Source: an uncultured Rickettsiella sp. (GTDB taxonomy: Bacteria > Pseudomonadota > Gammaproteobacteria > Diplorickettsiales > Diplorickettsiaceae). Taken from it: 64,000 nucleotides of DNA. The position numbers and the translations under genes are program-made. The stretch lies in assembly GCA_947058615.1 (NCBI GenBank), contig CAMSHF010000001.1, positions 272,709-336,708 on the forward strand, written 5' to 3'. The stretch's first letter is position 1. Each line of letters starts with the position of its first letter. Shown piece after piece: positions 54,898-63,950 of the stretch. The notes below the pieces were generated by a model. The model was given only the letters and a program-made list of their open reading frames with translations. It was not told the DNA's origin and made no database searches.

Positions 54898-56000
54898 TGC
54901 AGAAAATATCGGTGACACCTATCCACAAAAGCCTAGATTATCCTATTATCATAGGTGCTAATTTATATGATTTTACTGCGTGGTTACCAAAGCAGGCTTT
55001 CCAGCAAATAGTTATTATCACTGATCAAGTGGTGAAAGTTTACTATGGATTGCAACTACAAAAATGTTTTCGTCAGGGAGGCTATAATAGTTTGTTATTT
55101 TCCTTTCCGGCGGGAGAAAAATTTAAAAGCTATAAGACCAAACAAATGATAGAACACAGCATGCAATTGCATCGTTGTCATCGAGACACATTAATTATCG
55201 CATTAGGTGGCGGAGTAGTCGGCGATCTAGCTGGATTCATTGCAGCTAGTTATTTACGCGGCGTACCGTATATTCAGATTCCGACGAGTTTGCTAGCCAT
55301 GGTAGATAGTAGCGTTGGAGGTAAAACAGGGATCAATACCATACACGGTAAAAATTTGATAGGCGTTATTTATCAACCTTTAAGTGTTATTATAGATATT
55401 AACTTGTTAAAAACCTTGTCTAAAAAAAATAGAATTAATGGCTTAATAGAAGCCATTAAAATATTTTTAATCTTCGATGCGGAAAGTTTTTACTATGCTG
55501 AGTCGCATCTTGAGTCTCTTATCCAAGGGGACAATTGTTTACTGAAAGAAGTTATATTTAGAGCCGTTAAAATTAAAGCTGCTGTTGTCAGTCGAGATGA
55601 AAAAGAACAAGGTGAACGCCTCGTGCTTAATTTTGGGCATACCCTAGGACATGCTTTAGAAAAAATATCGAATTATTCGTTATTACATGGATATGCGGTA
55701 GCTTATGGATTGTTAGTCGAGGTAACTATTTCCTATCTATTGGGTTTATTGGATAGAAAGTCATTATTAGACATAAAAAATATGTTTCGACGACTGGGTA
55801 TCTGTGGAAAAAATTTACAAAGATATAGTCAAATTGAACTTATTCAAGCGACAAAAATGGACAAAAAAAACCGATCAAGGAAAGTGTACTATACGCTACT
55901 AAGAAAAATTGGCAGTCCCTATATTAGTTATGACAACTATGTTCACCCAGTGACAGACCAATTAGTTAGACAAGCAATAAAAAAAACTATTGAGGATTAA
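54897..56000 (+). CDS. aroB: 3-dehydroquinate synthase
   Basis: 367 residues from ATG 54897, which overlaps the preceding stop as TAATG; an upstream in-frame ATG at 54843 lies inside aroG. NAD site GGGVVGDLAGFIAASYLRG, then IPTSLLAMVDSSVGGKTGIN, and zinc ligands in GLIEAIK, NFGHTLGHALE and LLHGYAVAYG. It turns DAHP into dehydroquinate. Confidence 0.95.
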   Translation: MQKISVTPIHKSLDYPIIIGANLYDFTAWLPKQAFQQIVIITDQVVKVYYGLQLQKCFRQGGYNSLLFSFPAGEKFKSYKTKQMIEHSMQLHRCHRDTLIIALGGGVVGDLAGFIAASYLRGVPYIQIPTSLLAMVDSSVGGKTGINTIHGKNLIGVIYQPLSVIIDINLLKTLSKKNRINGLIEAIKIFLIFDAESFYYAESHLESLIQGDNCLLKEVIFRAVKIKAAVVSRDEKEQGERLVLNFGHTLGHALEKISNYSLLHGYAVAYGLLVEVTISYLLGLLDRKSLLDIKNMFRRLGICGKNLQRYSQIELIQATKMDKKNRSRKVYYTLLRKIGSPYISYDNYVHPVTDQLVRQAIKKTIED

Positions 56001-56005
56001 AATTT

Positions 56006-57097
56006 ATGGCAGGTAATTCATTTGGCCAATTATTTAAAATAACGACTTGTGGTGAATCACATGGAGGAGCTGTAGGCGTAATAGTTGATGGGTGTCCATC
56101 AGGCTTGTCTATTTCGGAACAGGATATTCAACAGGAGTTAGATCGACGAAGACCTGGGCAAAGTTCTATTACTACACTAAGAAATGAACGTGATACGATT
56201 CGTATATTATCCGGTTTATTCGAAGGAAAGACTACAGGAACACCGCTCTTATTGCTAGCTTATAATGCAGATATGCGACCCGAAGACTATGAGTCATTAA
56301 AAAACGTGTACCGACCCTCGCACGCGGATTTTACCTATATGATGAAATATGGAAGACGTGATTTTCGTGGGAGTGGTCGTGCCAGTGCTAGAGAAACGCT
56401 TGCTAGGGTTGCTGCCGGTGCTATTGCGAAAAAATTTCTAAAACAATCACTAAACATGGAGATTCTTAGTTATGTGGAGCAAGTTGGTCATTTATGCACA
56501 CAGATAGACCATGAAACTGTAACCTCAGCCCAGATTGAAGCTAACATTATTCGCTGCCCTGACCCAATTCTTGCCAAGAAAATGATCCAGTTAGTAGAGA
56601 AGGTCAAGCGTGAAGGTGATTCCGTAGGTGGAGTTGTCAAATGTATTATTCGTCATATGATTCCAGGATTAGGTGAGCCTGTGTTTGATAAATTACCCGC
56701 TGATTTAGGTAAAGCTATGTTGAGTATCAATGCTGTCAAAGGATTTGAAATCGGCTCAGGTTTTAAGGGGGCCTACATGCATGGCAGTGAGCACAATGAT
56801 CAAATGAACATCAAAAACGGAAAGCCGGCGTTCATCTCTAATCATGCAGGCGGCACTTTAGGTGGTATTTCTACAGGTGAAGATATTTATTTCCGAGTCG
56901 CATTCAAGCCGACTTCCAGTATTTCTAAAACGCAGCAAACTATTAACTTACAAAATGAAACGGTTGCACTATCGACCAAAGGGAGGCATGACCCTTGCGT
57001 TTTACCGCGTGCTGTTCCGATTGTTGAAGCCATGGCAGGCTTGGTGCTGATGGATCATTATCTGCGTTTTCGTTCAAATTCAGTAGGCGATAAATAG
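56006..57097 (+). CDS. aroC: Chorismate synthase
   Basis: 363 residues. NSFGQLFKITTCGESHGGAVG, DRRRPGQSSITT, RPSHADFTYMMKYGRRDFRGSGRASARETLARVAAGAIA and SNHAGGTLGGIS are diagnostic FMN-dependent chorismate synthase motifs. It finishes the pathway and ends the aro operon; its product chorismate is the substrate of the divergent TrpE-TrpG. The next genes are convergent. Confidence 0.96.
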   Translation: MAGNSFGQLFKITTCGESHGGAVGVIVDGCPSGLSISEQDIQQELDRRRPGQSSITTLRNERDTIRILSGLFEGKTTGTPLLLLAYNADMRPEDYESLKNVYRPSHADFTYMMKYGRRDFRGSGRASARETLARVAAGAIAKKFLKQSLNMEILSYVEQVGHLCTQIDHETVTSAQIEANIIRCPDPILAKKMIQLVEKVKREGDSVGGVVKCIIRHMIPGLGEPVFDKLPADLGKAMLSINAVKGFEIGSGFKGAYMHGSEHNDQMNIKNGKPAFISNHAGGTLGGISTGEDIYFRVAFKPTSSISKTQQTINLQNETVALSTKGRHDPCVLPRAVPIVEAMAGLVLMDHYLRFRSNSVGDK

Positions 57098-57195
57098 TCT
57101 AACGTTAACGGCGGTGATTATTATAAAAGATTTCAGTATACTCAAAAATATTTTGTCTGGGCTTGTTCACGATTTTCATAGTACTCAAGCTTGGA

Positions 57196-58518
57196 TTATT
57201 TTTTCCCCAGCATGATGACTGTCATTTTTTCTGGTTTAATTTGTTGGAGAGCAAGTTTAATTTGTTTTAAACTTACGGAATTAATTTTTTGTTGGTAGGT
57301 GTCTAAATAATCTAGAGGAAGTTGGTAGAAGCCGATCTTTTCTATAGCGGCTAAAATGTCCTTGTTACTGGTAATTGAAAGTGGAAAGCTTCCTATAAGC
57401 GCTTGTTTGGCTTCTTGTAATTCTTGCAGAGTAGGGCCTTTAGTAAGAAAATTTTTTAAAGTTTGTTGAGTTAATGAAAGTGCTTTAGCAGCTTGATCAT
57501 GGCGTGTTTGTAATACAATCAAAAAAGGACCTTTAGTTTGTAATGGTCTGAATCCACTATTTATCCCGTAGCATAGACCTCGCTTATTTCTAACTTCATT
57601 AAAAAGTTTTGAGGTGAGTATTCCGCCCCCCAGAATTTGGTTGCCTACAATGAGAGGGAAGTAATTAGGATCGTTTACAGCTATGCCCATTTGTCCTAAA
57701 AAAATAGTCGTTTGCTTGGAGGGATAAGGAATTTTTATCCGTTGATTTTTTAGAGGATGGAATAAGGGGACAGGGAGAGTAATAGATTTTTTACCCTTTG
57801 CTAAGGTGGCTGAAATCTGTTCAGCTATATTCATTGCTTTAACTTTAGTTATATTTCCAACGATGGCTATGATTGTATTTTCAGACACATAGTTGCGATG
57901 ATAAAAATTTAATAATTTTTCTTGAGAGAGTTGTTCAATACTTATTTTATTTCCTAATAATGGTGAGGCATAAGGGTGAGTGCCATACAAAATTTGATAA
58001 AAAACTTTTTCGGCAATTGCGGTAGGCGTTTGCGCCTCTTGTTGTAGAGCGATTAAAAATTGCTTTTTGGTTCGAGTGATCGCCTTCTTTGGGAAGGTAG
58101 CATCTTTGATTAAGGAAGAAAAAGTGTTTAATGCGAGATTAAAAAATTGTGGGGCGCTAAGTGAACGTAAATTTAATAGGGTCATATCTTGATTAACATT
58201 AGCGCTATAATGCGCACCAACAGATTCAAAGCGGTTAGCAATTTGATCTGCACTTAGACTGTGTGTGCCTTGATCGAGCATTTGTGCTGTAAACTCCGCA
58301 ATTCCAGGAGAATTCCTATCTTGAGATGAGCCCGCATGAAATAACACGCCGATATCTATAATAGGTATTTCGCTTTTAGCAACAAAATAAACGGGGACTC
58401 CATTTTTTGTAATCCAATGTTCAACTTTTAGTTGAACAAAAGAAGTCTGTGCCTGCGTAGTACCAATAATAAATGTTGTGAAAAAAATAAAAAAATAAAG
58501 AAAATGCTTAACGGACAT
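57196..58518 (-). CDS. M16-family peptidase-like protein, inactive subunit
   Basis: 440 residues with an N-terminal signal segment (about 1-24). The zinc motif HxxEH of the family is EFTAQ at residues 75-79, so no metal site remains. The C-terminal half keeps NKRGLCYGINSGF, the Arg/Tyr region that helps bind substrate in the non-catalytic partner of two-subunit M16B enzymes. The start overlaps the catalytic partner gene by 11 bp. Confidence 0.88.
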   Translation of the reverse strand: MSVKHFLYFFIFFTTFIIGTTQAQTSFVQLKVEHWITKNGVPVYFVAKSEIPIIDIGVLFHAGSSQDRNSPGIAEFTAQMLDQGTHSLSADQIANRFESVGAHYSANVNQDMTLLNLRSLSAPQFFNLALNTFSSLIKDATFPKKAITRTKKQFLIALQQEAQTPTAIAEKVFYQILYGTHPYASPLLGNKISIEQLSQEKLLNFYHRNYVSENTIIAIVGNITKVKAMNIAEQISATLAKGKKSITLPVPLFHPLKNQRIKIPYPSKQTTIFLGQMGIAVNDPNYFPLIVGNQILGGGILTSKLFNEVRNKRGLCYGINSGFRPLQTKGPFLIVLQTRHDQAAKALSLTQQTLKNFLTKGPTLQELQEAKQALIGSFPLSITSNKDILAAIEKIGFYQLPLDYLDTYQQKINSVSLKQIKLALQQIKPEKMTVIMLGKK

Positions 58519-59887
58519 GTAAGGATCCTATGTTCGATAAAGAATTAAAACTTGGATCAGTTGATCGGATAGATAAAGGGTGCAGGTAAGCGATAGTTAA
58601 AAAAGAGGGTTGTAAGTATTTATTGGCGACCATTTGTATTTGGCGTGGAGTGATAGCATTTATATGTTTTAAATAATCTCTATCAAGTTGCCAGGGCAAG
58701 TTAATTGCAGCTAAGCTCCCAAGTTCATAGGCTTCTGCAGTGATCGAATCTTCTCGATATACTTTGTCTGCGGCTATTTGAGTTTTTGCGCGTGTTAACT
58801 CTTCATTATTTACGCTAAAGGTCTGTAATAGTTTAATCTGTTTTAATAAACTAGATTCCAGCTCTATTAAGCTATGTCCAGGTGTGGGTGTGGCTTCTAA
58901 TAAAAATAAATTATCCAGGCGACTAATAGGATTATAAGAGGCATTAGCATCAGCAGCTATTTGTTGTTCTCTGACAAGCTTTTTGGCAAAGCGGGCACTA
59001 TTACCGCCCGATAATAATGTAGCAATCAGATCCAAGGCATAAGGATCAGGATTGTTTAGATTTTGATTAATTACGGGTGCAGGATAAGCCATCACTAACC
59101 AAGGTAACTGAGCAGGTGTATGGATGCTAAGGCGTTTTTCACCTAATGGCGGAATATTTTTTTCTGGTTTTAACTTAGGGACAGAAAGAGGCTTTAAGTT
59201 AGAAAAATAGGTTTGTGCTAAATGATAAACCTGCTTAGGTTTTACATCTCCAACAACAACGAGTACCGCATTATTAGGGACGTACCAGGTTTTGTACCAA
59301 TTACGTAAATCTTCAACAGTCATATTTTTTAGATCATTTTTCCAACCTATAACGGGGTGACGATAAGGGCTAGAAACAAAAGCGGCAGCATTAAGTCGCT
59401 CTAACAAAACCTCTTGTGGATTATCATCGACACGCATCCGTCGTTCTTCCATTACAACCTGAATTTCTTTAAGAAAATCCTGTGAGTGCAATAGTAAGTT
59501 GCGCATCCTGTCGGCTTCTAATTTAAAGCTTAGGGCTAGTTTATCGGAAGAGAATTTTTGATAATAGGCAGTAAAATCTGAATCAGTGAAGGCATTTTGC
59601 ACTCCTCCATTTTCTGAAACTATTTTCTCGAGAGTACCCGGCCCAAATTTTTTCGTTCCACGAAACATCATATGTTCTAAAGCGTGTGAAATCCCAGTGA
59701 TTCCATTAGGCTCATAACTGCTACCGACTTTATACCAAATCTCTGAAATTACTGCGGGTGCTCGATGGTCCTCTTTAACTAACAGAACTAGTCCATTTTT
59801 TAAGTGGTATTCATGAATAGCGGTTCCCCAGCATAAAATAGGTAAGGCTATTAAACCTAGATAAACCAGAATTTTTTTTAAAAACAT
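58508..59887 (-). CDS. M16-family zinc peptidase, catalytic subunit
   Basis: 459 residues. Signal peptide about 1-22; zinc motif HALEH at 68-72 with downstream Glu-rich helix; VVGDVKPKQVYHLA in the middle. Together with the following gene it should form a periplasmic M16B heterodimer of the type common in proteobacteria. Substrates are unknown. Overlapping genes imply coupled, equimolar translation. Confidence 0.92.
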   Translation of the reverse strand: MFLKKILVYLGLIALPILCWGTAIHEYHLKNGLVLLVKEDHRAPAVISEIWYKVGSSYEPNGITGISHALEHMMFRGTKKFGPGTLEKIVSENGGVQNAFTDSDFTAYYQKFSSDKLALSFKLEADRMRNLLLHSQDFLKEIQVVMEERRMRVDDNPQEVLLERLNAAAFVSSPYRHPVIGWKNDLKNMTVEDLRNWYKTWYVPNNAVLVVVGDVKPKQVYHLAQTYFSNLKPLSVPKLKPEKNIPPLGEKRLSIHTPAQLPWLVMAYPAPVINQNLNNPDPYALDLIATLLSGGNSARFAKKLVREQQIAADANASYNPISRLDNLFLLEATPTPGHSLIELESSLLKQIKLLQTFSVNNEELTRAKTQIAADKVYREDSITAEAYELGSLAAINLPWQLDRDYLKHINAITPRQIQMVANKYLQPSFLTIAYLHPLSIRSTDPSFNSLSNIGSLHVR

Positions 59888-59970
59888 TGATTCACTTCCT
59901 AAGAAAATTCATTGCTTTTTAATTCATTCGCCTCCTTATTCTATAGATTATGGTAACACATTGTCATTAT

Positions 59971-59999
59971 TTGACATCACTTTGTTAGGCTTTCATAAT
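59971..59999 (+). promoter_or_regulatory. Promoter of xseB-ispA
   Basis: TTGACA at 59971-59976, 17-bp spacer, CATAAT at 59994-59999; start near 60006, about 75 nt before the xseB ATG. Confidence 0.72.
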
Positions 60000-60080
60000 C
60001 TTATGATTTTGAGGTTTCACCTATTTAAAAATTCTGCGCTATTGCTTTATTATTTAAGCAGAGAAAAGAGGTTTATTTTC

Positions 60081-60335
60081 ATGCCAAAGGTTAAAAGAAA
60101 TACAGTTTTCCAGTTCGAAAAAGGTTTGATAGAACTTGAGAAGATTGTGGAGCAAATGGAGCAAGGTAACACAACGTTAGAAGATTCTCTCGCGCAATTT
60201 AGCCGTGCTGTGGCTTTATTAAAGGATTGTCAATTGACCTTAAAAAAAGCCGAGCAAAAGGTACAAATTTTAATGAACACCGATACCAACCAGAAAGAAC
60301 TCATCCCTTTTGAAATAAACGAAGAATTAGCCTAG
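60081..60335 (+). CDS. xseB: Exodeoxyribonuclease VII small subunit
   Basis: 84 residues from ATG 60081 (MPKVKRNTVFQFEKGLIELE); frames starting at 59961 cross the promoter and are not family-like. FEKGLIELEKIVEQMEQGNTTLEDSLAQF (in pieces) is the XseB signature, a two-helix coiled coil that binds XseA. The stop overlaps the ispA start. Confidence 0.94.
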   Translation: MPKVKRNTVFQFEKGLIELEKIVEQMEQGNTTLEDSLAQFSRAVALLKDCQLTLKKAEQKVQILMNTDTNQKELIPFEINEELA

Positions 60336-61207
60336 TGAATGTAAAAACTGAGTTTGCAGCTTATCAGGAGCGTATTAATCGATTTCTCGCGCATTGTTTG
60401 TCAAGTCTTCCGTCATTATTGAAGCCTTTGTCTGATGCGATGAACTACGCGGTTTTGAATGGGGGTAAACGTTTAAGGCCTTTATTTGTTTATACGTTAG
60501 GGACTGCATTAGAAGTCCCTTTACAGCGTTTAGATCATGCGGCCTGTGCGATAGAACTAATTCATGCGTATTCTTTAATTCATGATGATCTGCCTTGTAT
60601 GGACAATGATGATTGGCGACGGGGTAGGCCGACTTGCCATAAACAATTTGGTGAAGCGATGGCTTTATTGGCAGGAGATTCTTTGCAAACCCTAGCTTTT
60701 GATGTACTTCTTATGGCTCCTATAGACTCGATTAAACGAGTAAGGATGCTTACTGCACTGGTAAAAGCGGCTGGCCCATGGGGTATGGTCGGTGGACAAG
60801 CGATGGATTTTAGTCGTTCAAGTTGCTCAGACCAAGTAAGTACTGAAAATATTTATTTTTTAAAAACAGGTGCTTTATTCGTAGCGGCCCTCCAGATGCC
60901 TGCCATAATAGCGGATTTATCGGATGATTATCTTTTAGCGCTAAAGAATGTAGCTAATAACATAGGTTTAGCTTATCAAATTCAAGATGATGTCTGCGAT
61001 AATGAAAATGCCTATTTCTGGGAGGATGATATACAGAGAGAGAGTCATTTACAAAGGCTTAAAGAGCAAATTTTGGCTGATTTAGATTTAGTTTTAGGAC
61101 CTTCAGAATCAAAAAATCAGTCTGTTTTTCAATTGATAAATGATTTGTTTATTAGTAGAGCCATTGAGAATAACTATCAACTCAATAGAGAAAAATCATT
61201 TCTTTAA
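60335..61207 (+). CDS. ispA: Farnesyl diphosphate synthase-type prenyltransferase, missing a C-terminal loop
   Basis: 290 residues, GTG start overlapping xseB. First Asp-rich motif DDLPCMD at 84-90, GGKRLRP at 43-49, K177 in LKTGALF, second Asp-rich motif QDDVCD at 217-222. After it, the usual GK..G.D....K.TYP..LG segment is absent: the chain goes straight to NENAYFWEDDIQRE. That loop carries a Lys that binds diphosphate in IspA. The frame is intact, so this is a deletion. dxs does not follow. Confidence 0.88.
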   Translation: MNVKTEFAAYQERINRFLAHCLSSLPSLLKPLSDAMNYAVLNGGKRLRPLFVYTLGTALEVPLQRLDHAACAIELIHAYSLIHDDLPCMDNDDWRRGRPTCHKQFGEAMALLAGDSLQTLAFDVLLMAPIDSIKRVRMLTALVKAAGPWGMVGGQAMDFSRSSCSDQVSTENIYFLKTGALFVAALQMPAIIADLSDDYLLALKNVANNIGLAYQIQDDVCDNENAYFWEDDIQRESHLQRLKEQILADLDLVLGPSESKNQSVFQLINDLFISRAIENNYQLNREKSFL

Positions 61208-61369
61208 TAGAGAAGGGGCTGTTATAATCAGTGAGTGGCTTCAATAACAGTCATAGGTACAAGAAAATGGAATATAGCTTTGTGCCCACTTGCCCTAGAA
61301 GCGGCTAAAAACTAGATTTTTATAAAAATTCTAAGTATTCTACTATTAATGAAATCAGAGGAAAAAAAT

Positions 61370-61924
61370 ATGTCAATGCTAAAAGTAGGAGATAAATTAC
61401 CTGAGTTTAAACTTACAGCGACAGTTGATACTGACATCAACAAAGCTTTTACTGAGATTAACCATGATTCTTATCCCGGCAAGTGGTTAGTCCTGTTTTT
61501 CTGGCCTAAAGATTTTACATTTGTATGTCCTACTGAAATTGTATCATTTAATGATCTCAATGCTAAATTCAAAGAAAGTGACGCCGTACTATTAGGCGGC
61601 AGTACAGATAGTGAATTTGTACATCGTGCTTGGCGTCAATATAATGATGATTTACGTGATCTTTCATTTCCTATGCTAAGTGATATTAAGCATGAACTTT
61701 GTAACAGTTTAGGTATATTAGATAATGAAGCAGGGGTTGCACAGCGAGCCACGTTCATCATTGATCCAGAAGGTATTATTCGTTTTAATATGGTGACAGA
61801 TTTAAGTGTGGGAAGAAATCCTGAAGAAGTATTACGTATACTTCATGCTTTGCAAGATGGAGGACTCTGTCCTTGTAATTGGCAAAAAGGCCAACGAACC
61901 ATCAATATTGCTGAAGCAGCTTAA
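61370..61924 (+). CDS. AhpC/Prx1-type peroxiredoxin
   Basis: 184 residues from ATG 61370, which has AGAGGA 7 nt upstream; ATG 61349 would precede that site. Peroxidatic Cys53 in FTFVCPTEIVSF, and C167/C169 in GLCPCNW provide the resolving Cys. It reduces peroxides; the reductant (AhpD, AhpF or thioredoxin) is not encoded nearby. No ahpD follows. Ends at a clear terminator. Confidence 0.92.
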   Translation: MSMLKVGDKLPEFKLTATVDTDINKAFTEINHDSYPGKWLVLFFWPKDFTFVCPTEIVSFNDLNAKFKESDAVLLGGSTDSEFVHRAWRQYNDDLRDLSFPMLSDIKHELCNSLGILDNEAGVAQRATFIIDPEGIIRFNMVTDLSVGRNPEEVLRILHALQDGGLCPCNWQKGQRTINIAEAA

Positions 61925-61945
61925 ATTAAAAGTATTATTCAAAGG

Positions 61946-61971
61946 AACCCGTATAAACTGCGGGTTTTTTT
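61946..61971 (+). terminator. Rho-independent terminator after the peroxiredoxin gene
   Basis: AACCCG (61946-61951) pairs with CGGGTT (61961-61966) across a 9-nt loop, followed by a T-run to 61971, 22 bp after the stop codon. Confidence 0.85.
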
Positions 61972-62051
61972 ACATCTCGATTATTTAATAACAGGCAGTG
62001 GAAAGATTTAGGTTTAATCTATAATTTAGTTTTTAACATGGATTATTGTCT

Positions 62052-62942
62052 ATGAAAAAGCTGACTCCTGAAGAAGCAAAAGTGATTTTATTAAAAGGAA
62101 CTGAGCCTGCTTACTCAGGAAAATATTATAAATTTAATGGAAAAGGGAATTATGCATGTAAGCAGTGTGGAGCAATGTTATATCATTCGTCAGCTAAATT
62201 TGAGTCAGGTAGTGGCTGGCCCAGTTTTGATGACGAAATACCGGGTGCTATTAAAAGGCTTCCTGATTTGGATGGTCATCGTACTGAAATTACTTGCGCC
62301 AAGTGTGGAGCCCATCTGGGTCATATTTTTCTAGGTGAACGAATGACGCCTAAAAATACTCGACATTGCGTCAACTCAATATCCTTAGAATTTGTTCCTG
62401 AAAATACCAACGAATTAAATAAAATGAGTTCTGAAAGAACTGACACTAAAACGAATTTGAAAGCGGAAATTGCTATTTTTGCCGGGGGATGTTTTTGGGG
62501 CGTGGAACATTTAATGAAACAACTTCCAGGAGTTATTTCAGTAACTTCGGGATACATTGGAGGTAAAACGTCCAATCCTAGCTATGAAGAAGTTTGTAAG
62601 CAACAAACGGGTCATGCTGAAGCAGTCGAAGTTATTTTTGATCCTAGCAAGCTAAGTTATGAAGTTTTAGCTAAACGATTTTTCGAAATTCATGATCCTG
62701 GAGAATTAAATCAACAAGGCCCTGATAAAGGAGAGCAGTATCGTTCAGAAATTTTTTATACCACTCCAGGACAAAAAGATATCGCTATAAAGTTAATAAA
62801 TAGTTTAAAAAATAAAGGTTTTAAAGTAGTTACTAAAGTGACTCCAGCAACAAAATTCTGGAAAGCAGAAAATTACCATCAAAATTATTATGAAAAAAAT
62901 CGAAAAAAACCTTACTGTCATTTTTATGTTAAAAAATTTTAA
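62052..62942 (+). CDS. Fused peptide methionine sulfoxide reductase MsrB-MsrA
   Basis: 296 residues from ATG 62052; a TTG at 62046 would add two residues. MsrB comes first (1-118): zinc cysteines C36/C39 and C82/C85, catalytic C106 in RHCVNS. After a linker of about 20 residues MsrA follows (139-296) with GGCFWG (C147), GYIGG, and HDPGELNQQGPDKGEQYRS. It repairs both R and S methionine sulfoxides. No signal peptide, so cytoplasmic. It lies downstream of the peroxiredoxin gene in an oxidative-stress pair. Confidence 0.93.
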   Translation: MKKLTPEEAKVILLKGTEPAYSGKYYKFNGKGNYACKQCGAMLYHSSAKFESGSGWPSFDDEIPGAIKRLPDLDGHRTEITCAKCGAHLGHIFLGERMTPKNTRHCVNSISLEFVPENTNELNKMSSERTDTKTNLKAEIAIFAGGCFWGVEHLMKQLPGVISVTSGYIGGKTSNPSYEEVCKQQTGHAEAVEVIFDPSKLSYEVLAKRFFEIHDPGELNQQGPDKGEQYRSEIFYTTPGQKDIAIKLINSLKNKGFKVVTKVTPATKFWKAENYHQNYYEKNRKKPYCHFYVKKF

Positions 62943-63083
62943 TGATCTTGCTATACTTTTTTGACTGCTTGAAAATAAAGACTTTCGAACGATCAATAAA
63001 GAGACTGATATTAGCAGTTCTCACATTTAACCTTGCTGAGAATGAAGGGACATGGAATCAGGAGTCGCGCAAAAGATTTTAAA

Positions 63084-63108
63084 GGGGGGTCTCCCCCACT
63101 TAAGGGGG
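63084..63108. repeat. G/C-tract hairpins before the ISL3 transposase
   Basis: GGGGG (63085-63089), CCCCC (63093-63097) and GGGGG (63104-63108) can form two mutually exclusive stems, the second around ACTTAA. In this AT-rich DNA the block stands out and probably belongs to the mobile element end, 60 bp upstream of its gene. Confidence 0.5.
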
Positions 63109-63167
63109 CAAATTAATCTTGTAGAATTATCTTAAGTAATTGAAAAGACTAAGATAGAGAGATTAAA

Positions 63168-63950
63168 ATGCCCGTTAAAAATTGTATCGTAAATTTACCC
63201 GGATTTAAACTGAGAGCAGTGAAAGGGACAAACCCATTAATATTCAAGGTTACGTATCATAGGAAAGTGCGCTGCCTAAGCTGTCAGAGTAAGGATTTAC
63301 GCAAGAAAGCCAGTTTTATTCGTAAAGTTGCCCACGAAACGATAGGACCTAGACGAACCTTCCTAGAATTTACTGCACATAAATTTTATTGCCGTAGGTG
63401 TGGCTGTTACTTTAACCAACAGTTCCCAGGGATAAGAAAGCATCAACGTGCAACAGAGCACTTACAGAAACAAATATTTCATTTTCGTACGCAAGGCGTA
63501 TCTCAGCAAGCGTTAGCAAAGGATTTCAAGCTAGGAAAAGCAACGATAGAACGTTGGTATCATAAACGCTATCAGCTTGAGCATCAGGAAATTAAAAATG
63601 CTCCGTGTCCTATCGTACTCGGTATCGACGAGCATTTCTTCAGTAAAAAGCAAGGTTATGCGACGACATTCTGTGATTTAAGAAAACATAAAATATTTGA
63701 TGTGGTAAAAGGCTGTTCAACGAGAGACTTAAAAGGTTATTTAGAGCAATTACCAGGAAGAGAGCGCGTTAAAGTCATTTGTATTGATTTAAGTAGTCGT
63801 TATCGTTCGCTAGTTCGGCACTACTTTCCTCAGGCTAAAATCGTAGCAGACCGCTTTCACGTCATCCGGTTGATGCAACACCTGTGTTTGAAAACCTATC
63901 AGGAAGTTGATCCTGCGATGAAATATCAGCGTGGCTTATTGTCGGGGTAA
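63168..63950 (+). pseudogene. ISL3-family transposase, truncated
   Basis: 260 codons where full ISL3 transposases have 400 or more. N-terminal zinc finger CLSCQSK ... CRRCGCYF, a helix-turn-helix (QALAKDFKLGKATIERW), then DDE residues in LGIDEHFFSKKQGY and VICIDLSSRYRS, and ADRFHVIRLM. The frame runs into a stop after RGLLSG, where the family continues with more helices and the final Glu. The break coincides with a switch to GGGGTAACCCTCCC near 63943, which looks like the end of another insertion. Confidence 0.85.
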
